Origin: Epiperipatus broadwayi
Taxonomy: Eukaryota; Onychophora; Udeonychophora; Euonychophora; Peripatidae
DNA: 64,000 bases
Direction: 5' to 3'
Assembly: GCA_028023455.1 (NCBI GenBank)
Contig: JAQFVV010000073.1
Coordinates: forward strand, 1,163,001 to 1,227,000
Made by a program: the position numbers and the translations under genes. Positions 38,979 to 53,007 of this stretch are shown here, piece by piece; the stretch's first letter is position 1; each line of letters opens with the position of its first letter. The notes beneath the pieces were generated by a model that worked only from the letters and a program-made list of their open reading frames with translations, did no database searches and was not told the origin of the DNA.

Positions 38979-39738
38979 CTGAAACATCTTAACAAAATTT
39001 TTTATTAGCAATGACATTTGTTGAATTAAATTTTATTAGCAGTACATGTATCTATTTAGAAAGATGGAAAAAAAAAAACTCTATATAACTTGTTACATTG
39101 TGAATCATTGTTTATAATATTTGTTTTATTTTAATAACTCTACCACCGATTGGCAAAATTTATATTGGTATTACTACCAGGCACCAGCCATAGAAGCAAG
39201 GTTATATTATCTGACCAGATGATCTGCTATTACTAGATTATACACTTTTATAAAAATATATTTATTTATAAAGGTTGTACAGCCACAGATTTATATGATA
39301 GCATTAGGGAAAAAAATAGACATTATTAACTTACTAAAATATATATATAATAGAGCACACTTGTTTTAAAATGCATTTTCTTACTCGATAAATATATAGA
39401 GAGAGCGAGCGTAGACATTTTGACCTTGGCAAATGGGTCTTCATCTATCTATGGCTACTCTAAAAATTGATGTCGATTATTGTACTTCTTTTACATCCTC
39501 AAAAAAAATTACACATGCATATTTAAAACATTATTTATGGAAACAAAATACTAACTATAAAACATTATTCATGGTTATTTGAAGCACATATTTCTTTATA
39601 TGTGATTATAACAGTTAAAGCATTTAATAGCTGCCACTATATTATTTTTTTATAGACTCTGGAAAAAAAAAATTTACACATGTATATTTAAAACATGATT
39701 TATGGAAAACACTGCATATATAAAATATTATTCATAAG

Positions 39739-39739
<1 letters not shown>

Positions 39740-39791
<52 letters not shown>
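39740..39791. repeat. (TA)n microsatellite in unit B1
   Basis: About 52 bp of TA, at the site equivalent to the private insertion of unit A1. Confidence 0.95.
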
Positions 39792-39794
<3 letters not shown>

Positions 39795-41977
39795 TCAACA
39801 TTATTACTGGGAAAATAATTTTTTATACGTATATACTAATGATAACTTGCACAGAGTGTATAATAACATTTAAAAAAAATCTAAGCTGGATGTACAAACC
39901 GAAGGAAAAATTTTTTTTTACACACATATTCAATATTATTATTTATAGAAAAAAAAATATGTTATATCTATCAACATCTACTAATATCTCTCAGGTATGT
40001 GATTTTTTATATTCGAAGCCCTATGTTGACATGCCAAACCTGGAGAAAAAAAAAACCTGTACCGGTCAGTTTTGTCCGTTCACATAACAAGATCTAGCAT
40101 CTAGGCAAATTACCTAAAGTCCAATCATGCACACGATACATAAGTCAGGAACACTCATGAACTCTGCCCTATTTGCCTATTTTCCAGATCTACCAACTTA
40201 TGAGCAACAATCCCGATGATATCGATCTAATTTTATTCTTTCTACCAGCATCGCACATCAGAGATACAAAGAGACTCTAATTTAAGTTTAATGATGGAAC
40301 AACTTTGCATGAAATATAATTTGAAAGCAATTAAAAATTGTGACCTTGCTTATTAATTATATATTAGTGGAGGTCTTCTGGTTAGTACTAGCATAAATTA
40401 TTAAATAAGATATTAATTTAACTAAAACAACACAATGATTCTGAGATGTATAATATATATATTCAAGATTTATTAATTTGACAAACATAAATAAATGTGT
40501 GTTATTACTTATTAATCATTGGCCTCATAAATCTTAGATGACATTTGGGCATGGAGAAATAACATTACATTTTATTTATAAGTTATGAAATTATATATAA
40601 TAAATAACTTTGTTTATAATTGCAGCTATGCCAACAATATATAATTATGATGATGACTACAAGACTTAGCACTGTTGAGAAATATAATTTTGAAATACTA
40701 CTCCACCCTCAGAAGGAACAAAACAACTGATTTAATTTTCATTTTGGATGAAGCCTTAATTAAATTCATACAAAATACATTTTAATAATATTTAGTTTGT
40801 GGAATGATAAACATGTGTGGGATAGCTAGTGAATATATTTATAATAGTGTCATCTCAAGGATGCACATTTTAAACTAGTGGAAATAGATTTGTTTAGCAA
40901 AATCACAACATTACGACTTATGGATATTCATGGGTTTATTAGAAATATAACAGAAAGGCAGTGCGTGCATGGTGGTGTATTTATGTGATCCAGTCATGGA
41001 TTTTAGCATGAGCTTAAGAGAATTCATTTTGAGAAATAAACCGATATAAGTCTGCGACATTAGCAGAATCCATTCATGAATGAAGATCAGTCAGCTATGC
41101 ATTTATTGCGCAGGTTTTTCCAGAGCGATCCCCATATAAAGCATGTGGATACAACCAAATAAGTCCTCATGGGGGTTAAAGCCTGGTTCTTAAACATTGA
41201 AATAAATGATGGGATTCAACTCTGCGATACCTCCAGAGAAAAGAAGCACGAATATATATAAGATAAAAACGAGGATGCCCTTATGGACGCAATGCTTTGA
41301 ATAATAAAATATAGCTTTAAAGACTAATTAATTAATGCCCATGTATTATGGAATATCCCGTGTAATGGTATCACCTAATTGCTAAACAGACATGGATTAC
41401 TTAAATTAATGAAACTATATAATTTTTAAGATATAAAAATCCCCTTTCCCCTTACTTTAATTTATCTAGAACTTCCCCACAACATTTATAAGTATAAATA
41501 TTGGTTAATAAATGCCATTACTACAATAAATATGTCTATACAGAAATAAATGGGGTGGTATTAATAACTGGGATAATACATATAGTTACATATATAGAAA
41601 ACATTTATGTTTAGAATTAGCGCATTATAATTTAAAAAGGTATAAAATAAACATTTTTAGAAAAACAAATGTTGATCTGTTTTCCTACAACAATTTTATA
41701 GCATAATGAATTTGTTTTCCCAACTTGGGAGCACCTGCATAAGAAGTATAAGACTTATTTTTAATTTAAACTAAATTTAATCATCCCGTAAATGGTGGGA
41801 ATAAAATAAATCGATTATATGCTAGGGAGTTGGAAATGTTATTGGCGTATTTAAAACACAAAATATATAATAAGAGAATAAAAATTATTGACGCATGAAA
41901 AATAAAAACAACATATTAAAATAGAGGCTCAATGATTGTGAAGGTTAAGTTATATAGAGTTAGGATAAATTAGAAAT

Positions 41978-44760
41978 CATCATCATTATCAACCATTATC
42001 AATCCACTGCAGGATGAAGGTCTCTCCAAGTTTAATCCATCTTCTCCGATCTTTAGCTTCTCTTCTCCACATCACCCTTACACATTTTCTTATTTCATCC
42101 ATCCATCTTACATGTGGTCTCGTTCTGGGTCTTTTACAATCTCTTGGAATCCAGTTTAAAATTTCAATTGTCCATCTATTATCATCTCTTCTAGCAATAT
42201 GTCCAGCCCAACTCCACTTCAATCTTTTAATTTTTTCAATGAGGTCAGTAACACCTGTTTGTTCTCTTACCCATACATTGCGTTTTCGATCTTTCTTGTT
42301 ACTCCCAAGATACATCTCTCCATACTTCTTTGAGTGGTCTGAAGTCTCTGTATTGATCTTCTATTAAGTGTCCAAGTCTCAGATCCATAAGTAAGAACTG
42401 GTAAAACACATTTGTTAAAAACCTTTCTTTTCAAACACATAGGCATATTTCCTTTTAATATCAAGTTATTTCTACCAAAAGCACTCCAACCAAGTTTAAT
42501 TCTATGATTAATTTCCTCTATTATGTTTCCATCTGTATTAATAATCTGACCAAGGTATTTGTAACTTTTAACTTCTTCTAATTCATCATAATCAATCTTT
42601 ATTTTCATATTTGGAGCAAATCGATTAAACATTACTTTAGTCTTTTTAACATTTATCTTTAGTCCTACTTTCCACCTTTCATCTGATAACTCCTGCAACA
42701 TTTCCTGCAGCTCGGAAGCATTATTTGCAAAAACAACTACATCATCTGCAAAATCTAAATGACTTAAATAATCTCCATTTACTTTCACTCCTTTAGTTTC
42801 CCATTTTAATCCACAAAATACTTCTTGCAGCACTGCTGTAAAAAGTTTTGGAGATATGGAGTCACCTTGTCTTACACCTTTCTCAATGTTGACTTTCCCA
42901 GTATCATTATGTAATCTAATTGTTGCTGTTGCATTTTTATAAATATTCTTTAAAATATGACAATATCCTGGATCTATACCTTGATGATCCAATGCTTTAA
43001 TCACTGAAGAAATGTGTATAGAATCAAATGCCTTTTCATAATCTACAAATCCAAAACATAATGACAACTCATATTCATTTGTCCTTTCTATAACTTCTCT
43101 CAATACTTGAATATGATCTACTGTACTAAAACCACTTTTAAATCCAGCTTGTTCTCTTGGTTGGTGAAAATCCAAGGTTCTCTGTAGACGAGTTGTAATT
43201 ATCTTGGTAAAATTTTTATATAAAACTGATAAAAGGCTGATAGGTCTGTAATTTCTAATATCTTCTTTATCACCTTTTTTAAATATTAATATTATTACTG
43301 CATTCTTCCAATCATCCGGTACATCTTTATCATTTAGACATTTGGTATATAACTTTGCTAATATTTTTTCTGTTTCTTCACCTGCTTCTTTTAATATATC
43401 AATTATAATTCCATCATTACCTGGAGCCTTTCCTTTTTTCATACATTTAATTGCATTTCTCACTTCTTCATTTAAAATTCGGGCAATTCAGAAGATGTAA
43501 TAGATATAGGAGGTACTTGTTCTTTATTACTATATAATTCTTGATAAAAATCTTCTACCAATTTCATAATGTCATCCCTCTTTTTAGTAATAATTCCATC
43601 TTTTTCCTTATTGCAGATATAAATTTCCTACCAATACCAAAATGTTGTTTTACATTCTTAAGACTTTTATTTTCTTCTACAGCTTTTCTTGCTAGTTCAC
43701 AGTTATACTTTCTTATATCATTTTCAACTCTTTTCCGCACCATTTTACAAAATTCGAGATATTCAATTCTTTTTAATGCATCATTCTTGCATATCTTCAT
43801 ATTCCTTCTTTTCTTCATAAGTTCTCTAGTCTCAGTAGAAATTTTATTAGTCAATTGCTGCTTTTTTCTACCAGCTATCTTTGTTGCAGTTTTTAAAAGT
43901 GTATCAGTTATTTTCATATTAATTTCATTCAAATCTGAATCATGTTCAAAATCTACTAATACTTGAAACTGATTTGTAAGTTCTAATTTAAATTCATTAG
44001 AATGTTTCTGAAGATTAGAAATATCAACTGTAAATATAGTTTTTCTTAATAATTTTTGTCTCTCTAGTTTTACAGTAACATGTATCTTACCCCTTACTAA
44101 TCGATGATCACTTCCTGTGTTAAATTTATTAAGAACATTACAATCTTGAAATATGTATTTCCTGTTAGTCAAAATATAATCCAATTCTGCTGTACCTTCA
44201 TTTGGATGCTTCCATGTCCATTTCCTTCTAACATTTTTCTCAAAAAAAGAATTCATAATATAAAGTTTTTCCTTCTCTGCAAACTCCACAAGTCTATGTC
44301 CTCTCTCATTTCTATTACCATAACCAAAATTACCTACAACACTTTCATCTTTCATTTGTTTACCAATTCTAGCATTAAAATCTCCCATAACAATTTTAAA
44401 ATGTTGTTTACTCTGATCAAAAGCCTTTTGTACATCCATATAAAAATCTTCTACTACTTCATCACTGTGAGAACTTGTTGGGGCATAAACCTGAATTATC
44501 TGCATTTGATATCTGCTATTAGGTTGTATAACTAATCTTGCCACTCTGTCTGATACACCATCAATCTCCACAATATTGTTCTTCCACTTTTTATTTATAA
44601 TGAATCCTACTCCACTTGTATTTCCAATATCTGTGCCTTTATAATAGAGCATATGTCCACTTTTTAAATCAATTGTCTCTTCACCTTTTCTTCTAACTTC
44701 ACAAAGTCCAATAATATCCCATTTAATATAAGAGAGTTCTTCTTCTAATTATTGCAATCT
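41978..44760 (-). mobile_element. RTE-type non-LTR retrotransposon, 5'-truncated (RTE copy 2)
   Basis: 2,783 bp on minus, several percent different at most from the other two copies by eye. The 3' end (low coordinate) carries a CATCATCAT tail (GAT repeats on minus) joined to host GATAAATTAGAAAT. The 5' end is truncated at the codons for RLQ of the endonuclease N-terminus, joined to host AATCA. Units A1 and A2 show the empty site AGAAATACATAATCATAAATAATTT; comparison suggests about 4 bp lost (ACAT) and no obvious target duplication. Copy 3 has the same ends at the same place in unit B2. Confidence 0.92.
41989..44652 (-). pseudogene. RTE copy 2 endonuclease-RT ORF, frameshifted
   Basis: Three open pieces follow in order on minus. 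The endonuclease (43564-44652) has [17 protein letters not shown] and GSDHRLV. The RT (42267-43463) has [34 protein letters not shown] and FADD. The C-terminal piece (41989-42315) ends in ETFILQWIDNG. Comparison with copies 1 and 3 shows single-base losses near 43605, near 43483 and near 42293 that cause the breaks. The endonuclease lacks its first ~60 residues by truncation, including the Asn of TYN, so it would not be functional even with an intact frame. Confidence 0.88.
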
Positions 44761-45602
44761 AATCAAAAATAATTTATATGAGATTACATAGTAGAGCATC
44801 AGGATAAATATTCTTAGAGAAGGCTGAGGTTAAAAGAGTCATATAGTGGCTAGAGTTCTTGTACCTTTCATAAATGGTGATGGTCCTTAATGCTTTTGTA
44901 TGTTTATCGGAGTTAATATACTAGATCTAGGTTTTGGAAGCAGGCACACAGGTAACATTTTATTTACTTAATTTGTAGTCATTGGAAAGTTCATAGGCAT
45001 GGGATCCAGAGCTTTTATTATGGGAACGAGCATATTGGAACAGATGAGAAGGTGAAATTTCTCCTACTCACTGCACATTGAATTGAAATTTGAACCAGCA
45101 TGGATTATGTTTACCATCATTATTTTATGGTTGTCTCCTCCCTTTTTTAAATTCAAATCCAGCCATATTTATACCCTTTTTTTTGATGATGTAGTAGAGC
45201 AGTTAGCTGCTGGATCTGAGGCAATTTGAGCACTTTAGCAAAGTTGAAATTGGCTGACCGGGTATCTTTTGTTTAATAAGTTTTTTTGGAAACAATGCAA
45301 TCCTGTTACAAGTTTCTCGAATGATATTTTTAAAATAAGTCTTATGATTTTAAAACAAGTTGAAGTGGATAAAATTTCCACTAATGAATTTTTTACTTTA
45401 CTATTACAAATTCTAGCATTTTAATTTTAACTAATGGGCTTTACCAGGTAATTTTTTTTGAGAAACTTCTTAAAAGAGTTGCATCATTTTATGACTGCTA
45501 ATGTTAAATATATAAATAATAAATTACATATATGAATTTTAATACACTTGAATAATATGACTTTATTTATGTGATTTATGAGCAATCTCCCCACACTGAA
45601 TA

Positions 45603-45901
<299 letters not shown>

Positions 45902-46583
45902 TATTATATTAAATATATATATCCAGTCCACTCGCAGACACATTAAAATAAACTTAAATATTTATTTGTTAAATTTATTTGCATTAAGATATAAATATAT
46001 CTACATCAGTTATTTAAGCAGAGGCAAAATATATTAGTAAATAGGTATACACACATAAGGATGGTGTTTAAACATGTTTTGGTGGTAGGAGGTTGTAAGT
46101 GGGCTGTGAGGCTTGATGTGAGCATTAGATCAACTGCTTCATTTTCCCGAACTTATAATGAACAAAAACAAAAAAATGTTTTAAAAAAGAAAAGATCCTT
46201 TACTTAATGTCTCAGTGACTTAAGATCAACCATCGCAAGTTAATGACATGTTTAATGGGAAAAAAAATTATTTTTACCTGACTGAACACTAAACTATTTT
46301 TAACATTTCCTTATAACTTCTCTATCACTATTTTGCAAGAACAATCTAAATATACTACTGTATTATTAAACAAAAATAGTTTAATTTATCTTTATGTGAG
46401 AATTGGACATTCCCTTTTTTTATTACTGACTAAATATGAGTGACATAAAATAAAATATAAGAGAAAAAAACTATACTTGTTTAATACTACAAACTACATA
46501 TATATAAAATTTTCCTTATAACTGAGGTCCGACGTGTTTTGTCATTTAGTCTGTCCATTTTGTCTACATGTTCACTGTCCCTC

Positions 46584-47965
46584 TTACTTAAGGTTTCTTC
46601 CTTGATCTGAGGGTTCATATCTTTTATTGCTGGTCGGTTCACCCCACCATGAGTTTGGTTGGTCTCGATGTGGCTGTCACAAGGGTCTTGAGTGGTATCT
46701 AATTTGTTTTGTCCATATAGAGGAATAATCGGTAGTGGTAAGGAATTGTGCCATTTCCTCTGTCTTCCTTACCTGACATCCTACCATCATTTGCTGTATG
46801 TATGGTGGCATATTTTGCTGGATAGCCTGGATAATTTGGGTTTCTGTAAACGGGAATGATGTCAATGACCAGAGATGTGCAACCTGTCTAACAAAGAACT
46901 GTGTGGGTGTTTCTTGGTTGATTGATCAATAGGCTTCCTTCAGAACTGCACGGTATATGCTGTCTTGGTGTTCTTTCCTCCAAAAGGTTGTCAGTAGAGC
47001 AGTTGAATATCTCTCAAAATCTGGTGGCTTGTCTTCATAACAATACCACCATGATTTGGCATACCCCTGTAAATAATGGATCATGAGGGCCACTTATCCA
47101 TTGCTGGCACTTGCTGGAATTTGAATAATTCCTGTAAGCTTTCTATATGTATGCTCGGGTTTTCTCCAGCATCCCCTTTGAAGGTTTTCACTTGGACAAA
47201 TTTTGTAGGCAGCATAGGTAAGTATAGAACTTGTTCCTGGCACAATGGGGCTTGAGTTTCCAGCTATGATCTCTGGTTCAGTCCGATGTTCAGTTTTTTT
47301 TCCTCTATTGTCATCTTGACCTTGGTCTGTTCTGATGCATTTGCCTTCTCACTGGTTTTCACCATATTCTCCTTTATTTGTCAGATCTCCTCCTTTATGT
47401 TATCAATAGCTACATGGAAAGTTGCTTCTTGTTTACTCATGCAGTCTCTTGTCAATATCAGTTCTCTTATTTTATGAACAGTATCCATAGTTTCCTGTTT
47501 GTGGTCCTCTAGACATTCTTTGAACTTAGTGTGACTCTCCTCATGTTCCTTTCTGCACTCTATCCGTATATCGTCTATTTTTTTTTACAGTATCATTCAT
47601 TTTATCCTACATGGTCACCATCCAGCCTTTTGTCTGGTTATTCATGGATTCTAACTTGGATTTGAGATTGCAAACCTATCTTCCATTTTTTGTCTGTTCA
47701 CCTATATCTTACTAATTTAGATTTCAAAACTTTTCCTCCTAGCTTTCATTTTTTTTGTTTGTTCATCCATTTTCTCTTCCATTCTTTTGAAAATCCATAA
47801 TAGTGCTTCTATTTTCATGGTTTGATTGTGGACTTTCCCAGGTTTATTATCACCACCACCTTGATGTTCTTGTCTGATATTAGCTTGTTTTTCTACCTCC
47901 TCTCCCTCATTTTTATCATCTATGGAAATTATCTTGCCTGATCTCAATGCTTTTCCCAGGTACAT
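46584..47965 (-). pseudogene. gag-like gene of array unit A2, degenerate
   Basis: Starts MYLGKALRSGKIIS at 47965 on minus and is open for 82 codons, ending EQTKKMKARRKSFEI. The shared TGA is at 47381-47383. The capsid C-terminal half (FPFTETQIIQAIQQNMPPY, then VRKTEEMAQFL) is at about 46680-46865. As in the other copies there is no zinc knuckle, protease or pol. Confidence 0.7.
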
Positions 47966-48267
47966 TATATCATCCTACTTGCTACCCTCCATTTGGCTAT
48001 TTGATCGTAAAAAAATTATTATTACTTTCTTGGATATAAAGATGAGCCTATGATTCTTTCCTTTTTTCTTTATTTCTATAGGGATTGTACACCTCTCCCC
48101 CCACTCTCAACACTCTTCCCCTTACTCTAATCTCCCATTCTTGTACTTGATTTATACCTATTTATATGATGATCACTATCCTGCCTGACTTATTTTATTT
48201 CCAATATGAATTTCTAGCCCTAGCAATTTAAATACATAAAAAATATAATAACTATCATGTTTACTAC

Positions 48268-48321
48268 CTCGCCTTCTCTTGTCCTTCTGCTTCACTTTTT
48301 GTTTTGGTTGTTCTTCAGCAC
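48268..48321 (-). other. Candidate 54-nt exon (unit A2)
   Basis: Same block and AG/GT boundaries as at 30337-30390. Confidence 0.25.
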
Positions 48322-48675
48322 CTGAAACATCTTAACAAAATTTTTTATTAGCAATGACATTTGTTGAATTAAATTTTATTAGCAGTACATGTATATATTT
48401 AGAAAGATGGAAAAAAAAACTCTATATAACTTGTTATGTTGTGAATCATTGTTTATAATATTTGTTGTATTTTAATAACTCTACCACCGATTGACAAAAT
48501 TTATATTGGTATTACTCCCGGGAACCAGCCAAAGGGGCAAGGTTATATTATCTGACCAGATGATTCGCTATTACTAGATTATACACTTTTATAAAAATAT
48601 ATTTATTTATAACGGTTGTACAGCAACAGATTTATATGATAACATTAGGGAAAAAAAATAGACATTATTAACTTA

Positions 48676-48678
<3 letters not shown>

Positions 48679-48717
<39 letters not shown>
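48679..48717. repeat. (TA)n microsatellite in unit A2
   Basis: About 38 bp of TA. The equivalent place in unit B2 carries that unit's private 1.9-kb insertion. Confidence 0.93.
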
Positions 48718-48718
<1 letters not shown>

Positions 48719-51700
48719 CACACTTGTTTTAAAATGCATTTTGTTACTCGATAAATGTATATAGAGAGCGAGCGTATACATTTTGAACTTGGCAAATGGG
48801 TCTTCACCTATCTATGGCTACTCTAAAAATTGATGTCAATTATTTTACTTCTTTTACATCCTCAAAAAAAATTACACATGCATATTTAAAACATTATTTA
48901 TGGAAACAAAATACTAACTATAAAACATTATTCATGGTTATTTGGAGCACATATTTCTTTATATGTGATTATAACAATGAAAGCATTTAATAGCTGCCAC
49001 TATATTATTTTTTTATAGACTCTGGAAAAAAAAAATTACACATGTATATTTAAAACATGATTTATGGAAAACACTGCATATATAAAATATTATTCATAGG
49101 AAATATATATATATATTCTCAACATTATTACTGGGAAAATAATTTTTTATACGTATATACTAATGATAACTTGCACAGAGTGTATAATAACATTTAAAAA
49201 AAATCTAAGCTGGATGTACAAACCGAAGGAAAAAAATTTTTTTACACATATATTCAATATTATTATTTATAGAAAAGAAAATATGTTATATCTATCAACA
49301 TCTACTAATATCTCTCAGGTATGTGAGTTTTTATATTCGAAGCCCTATATTGACTAGCCAAACCTCGAGAAAAAATAAACCTGTACCGGTCGGTTTTGTC
49401 TGTTCACATAACAAGATCTAGCGTCTAGGCAAAGTACCTAAAGTCCAATTATGCACATGATACATAAGTCAGGAACACTCATGAACTCTGCCCTATTTGC
49501 CTATTTTCCAGATCTACCAACTTATGAGCAACAATCTCGATGATATCGATCTAATTTTATTCTTTCTACCAGCATCGCACATCAGAGATACAAAGAGACT
49601 CTAATTTAAGTTTAATGATGGAACAACTTTGCATGAAATATAATTTGAAAGCAATTAAAAATTGTGACCTTGCTTATTAATTATATATTAGCGGAGATCT
49701 TCTGGTTAGTACTAGCATAAATTATTAAATAAGATATTAATTTCACTAAAACAACACAATGATTCTGTGATGTATAATATATATATTCAAGATTTATTAT
49801 TTTGACAAACATAAATAAATGTTTGTCATTACTTATTAATCATTGGCCTCATAAATCTTAGATGACATTTTGGCTGGGAGAAATAACATTACATTTTGTT
49901 TATAAGTTATGGAATTAGATATAATAAATAACTTTGTTTATAATTGCAGCTATGCCAATAATATATAATTATGACGATGACTACAAGACTTAGCACTGTT
50001 TAAAAATATAATTTTGAAATACTACTCCACCCTCAGAAGGAACAAAACAACTGATTTAATTATCATTTTGGATGAAGCTTTAATTAAATTCATACAAAAT
50101 ACATTTTAATAATATTTAGTTTGTGGAATGATAAACATGTGTGGGATAGCTAGTGAATATATTTATAATAGTGTCATCTCAAGGATGCACATTTTAAACT
50201 AGTGGAAATAGATTTGTTTAGCAAAATCACAACATTACGGCTTATGGATATTTTAGGGTTTATTAGAAATATAACAGAAAGGCAGTGCGTGCATGGCAGC
50301 ATATTTATGTGATCCAGTCATGGATCCTAGCATGTGCTTCAGAGAATTCATTTTGCGAAATAGACCGATATAAGTCTGCGACGTTAGCAGAATCGGTTGA
50401 TGAATGAAGAGCAGTCAGCTATGCATTTATTGGGCAGGTTTTTTCAGAGCGATCCCCATATAAAGTATGCGGATACAACCAAATAAGCCCTCATGGGGGT
50501 TAAAGCCTGGTTCTTAGACTTTGAAATAAATGATGGGGTTCAACTTTGCAATACCTCCAGACAAAAGAAGCACGAATATATATATATATATATATATATA
50601 TAAGATAAAAATGAGGATGCCCTTATGCACTCAATACTTTGAATAATAAAATATAGCTTTAAAGACTAATTAATTAATGCCCATATATTATGGATTATCC
50701 CGTGTAATGGTATCACCTAATTGCTAAACAGACATGGATTACTTAAATTAATGAAACTATATAATTTTTAAGATATAAAGATCCCCTTTCTTCTTACTTT
50801 AATTTATCTAGAACATCCCCACAACATTTATAAGTATAAATATTGGTTAATAAATGCCATTACTTCAATAAATATGTCTATACAGAAATAAATGGGCTGG
50901 TATTAATAACTGGGATAATACATAAAGTTACATATATAGAAAACATTTATGTTTAGAATTAGCGCATTATAATTTAAAAAGGTATAAAATAAACATTTTT
51001 AGAAAAACAAATGTTGATCTGTTTTCCTACAACAATTTTATAACATAATGAATTTGTTTTTCCAACTTGCGAGCACCTGCATAAGAAGTATAAGACTTAT
51101 TTTTAATTTAAGCTAAATTTAATCATCCCATAAATGGTGGGAATAAAATAAAAGAAATCGATTATATGCTAGTGAGTTATTGGTGTATTTAAAACACAAA
51201 ATATATAATAAGAGAATAAAAATTATTGCCGCATGAAAAATAAAAACAACATATTAAAATAGAGGCTCAATGATTGTGAAGGTTAAGTTGTATAGAGTTA
51301 GGATAAATTAGAAATACATAATCATAAATAATTTATATGAGATTACATAGTAGAGCATCAGGATAATTATTCTTAGAGAAGGCTGAGGTTAAAAGAGTCA
51401 TATAGTGGCTAGAGTTCTTTTACCTTTCATAAATGGTGATGGTCCTTAATGCTTTTGTATGTTTATCGGAGTTAATATACTAGATCTAGGTTTTGGAAGC
51501 AGGCACACAGGTAGCATTTTATTTACTTAATTTGTAGTCATTGGAAAGTTCATAGGCATAAGATCCAGAGCTTTTATTACGGGAACGAGCATATTGGAAC
51601 AGATGAGAAGGTGAAATTTCTCCTACTCACTGCACATTGAATTGAAATTTGAACCAGCATGGATTATGTTTACCATCATTATTTTATGGTTGTCTCCTCC

Positions 51701-52157
51701 CTTTTTTGGATTCAAATCCAGCCATATTTATACCCTTTTTCTTGATGATGTAGTAGAGCAGTTAGCTGCTGGATCTGAGGCAATTTGAGCACTTTAGCAA
51801 AGTTGAAATCGGCTGACCGAGTATCTTTTGTTTAATAAGTTTTTTGGAAACAATGCAATCCTGTTACAAGTTTCTTGAATGATTGTTTTAAAATAAGTCT
51901 TATGATTTTAAAACAAGTTGAAGTGGATAAAATTTCCACTAATGAATTTTTTACTTTACTATTACAAATTGTAACATTTTAATTCTAACTAATGGGCTTT
52001 ACCAGGTAATTGTTTTTGAGAAACTTCTTAAAAGAGTTGCATCATTTTCTGACTGCTAATGTTAAATATATAAATAATAAATTACATATATGAATTTTAA
52101 TACACTTGAATAATATGACTTTATTTATGTGATTTATGAGCAATCTCCCCACACTGA

Positions 52158-52159
<2 letters not shown>

Positions 52160-52244
<85 letters not shown>

Positions 52245-52245
52245 C

Positions 52246-52326
<81 letters not shown>

Positions 52327-52348
52327 TATATATATATATATATATATA
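52160..52348. repeat. (TATC)n plus (TA)n microsatellite, end of unit A2
   Basis: About 165 bp of TATC with one TCTC variant near 52244, then about 22 bp of TA. Confidence 0.97.
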
Positions 52349-53007
52349 TCCATTACACTCGCAGACACATTAAAATAAACTTAAATATTTATTTGTTAAA
52401 TTTATTTGCATTAAGATATAAATATATCTACATCAGTTATTTAAGCAGAGGCAAAATATATTAGTAAATAGGTATACACACATAAGGATGGTGTTTAAAC
52501 ATGGTTTGGTGGTAGGAGGTTGTAAGTGGGCTGTGAGGCTTGATGTGAGCATTAGATCAACTGCTTCATTTTCCCGAACTTATAATGAACAAAAATAAAA
52601 AATGTTTTAAAAAAGAAAAGTTTCTTTACTTAATGTCTCAGTGACTAAAGATCAACCATCGCAAGTTAATGACATGTTTAATGGAAAAAAAAATTATTTT
52701 TACCTGACTGAACACTAAACTATTTTTAACTTTTCCTTATAACTTCTCTATCACTATTTCGCAAGAACAATCTAAATATACTACTGTATTATTAAACAAA
52801 AATAGTTTAATTTATCTTTATGTGAAAATTGGCCACTCTTTTTTATTATTACTGACTAAATATGAGTGACAAAATAAAATATAAGAGAAAAAAACTATAC
52901 TTGTCTAGTACTACAAACTACATATATATAAAATTTTCCTTATAACTGAGATCCGAAGTCTTTTGTCATTTAGACTGTCCATTTTGTCTACATGTTTACT
53001 GTCCCTC

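Larger units (their letters stand above)
45923..52349 (+). repeat. Tandem-array unit A2
   Basis: 6,427 bp with no large private insertion, so it gives the best estimate of the ancestral unit length. Type A near 50373 (GACGTTAGCAGAATCGGTTG). Its start (ATCCAGTCCACTCGCAGAC) and a GTGACTTAAGATCAACC variant near 46215 are shared with A3 at 63564. The subrepeat is at about 48866-48941 and 49027-49101; (TA)n at 48679-48717 and 50577-50602. The unit-0-like half starts at 49381. The RTE site is empty at about 51311-51330. Confidence 0.9.

Noticed and set aside
44104-44535. Hydrophobic ORFs opposite the RTE genes (also near 2365-2685, 42014, 43541, 61234 and 61767)
   Set aside because: They lie antisense to clear endonuclease/RT coding sequence and recur only because the RTE copies are related.
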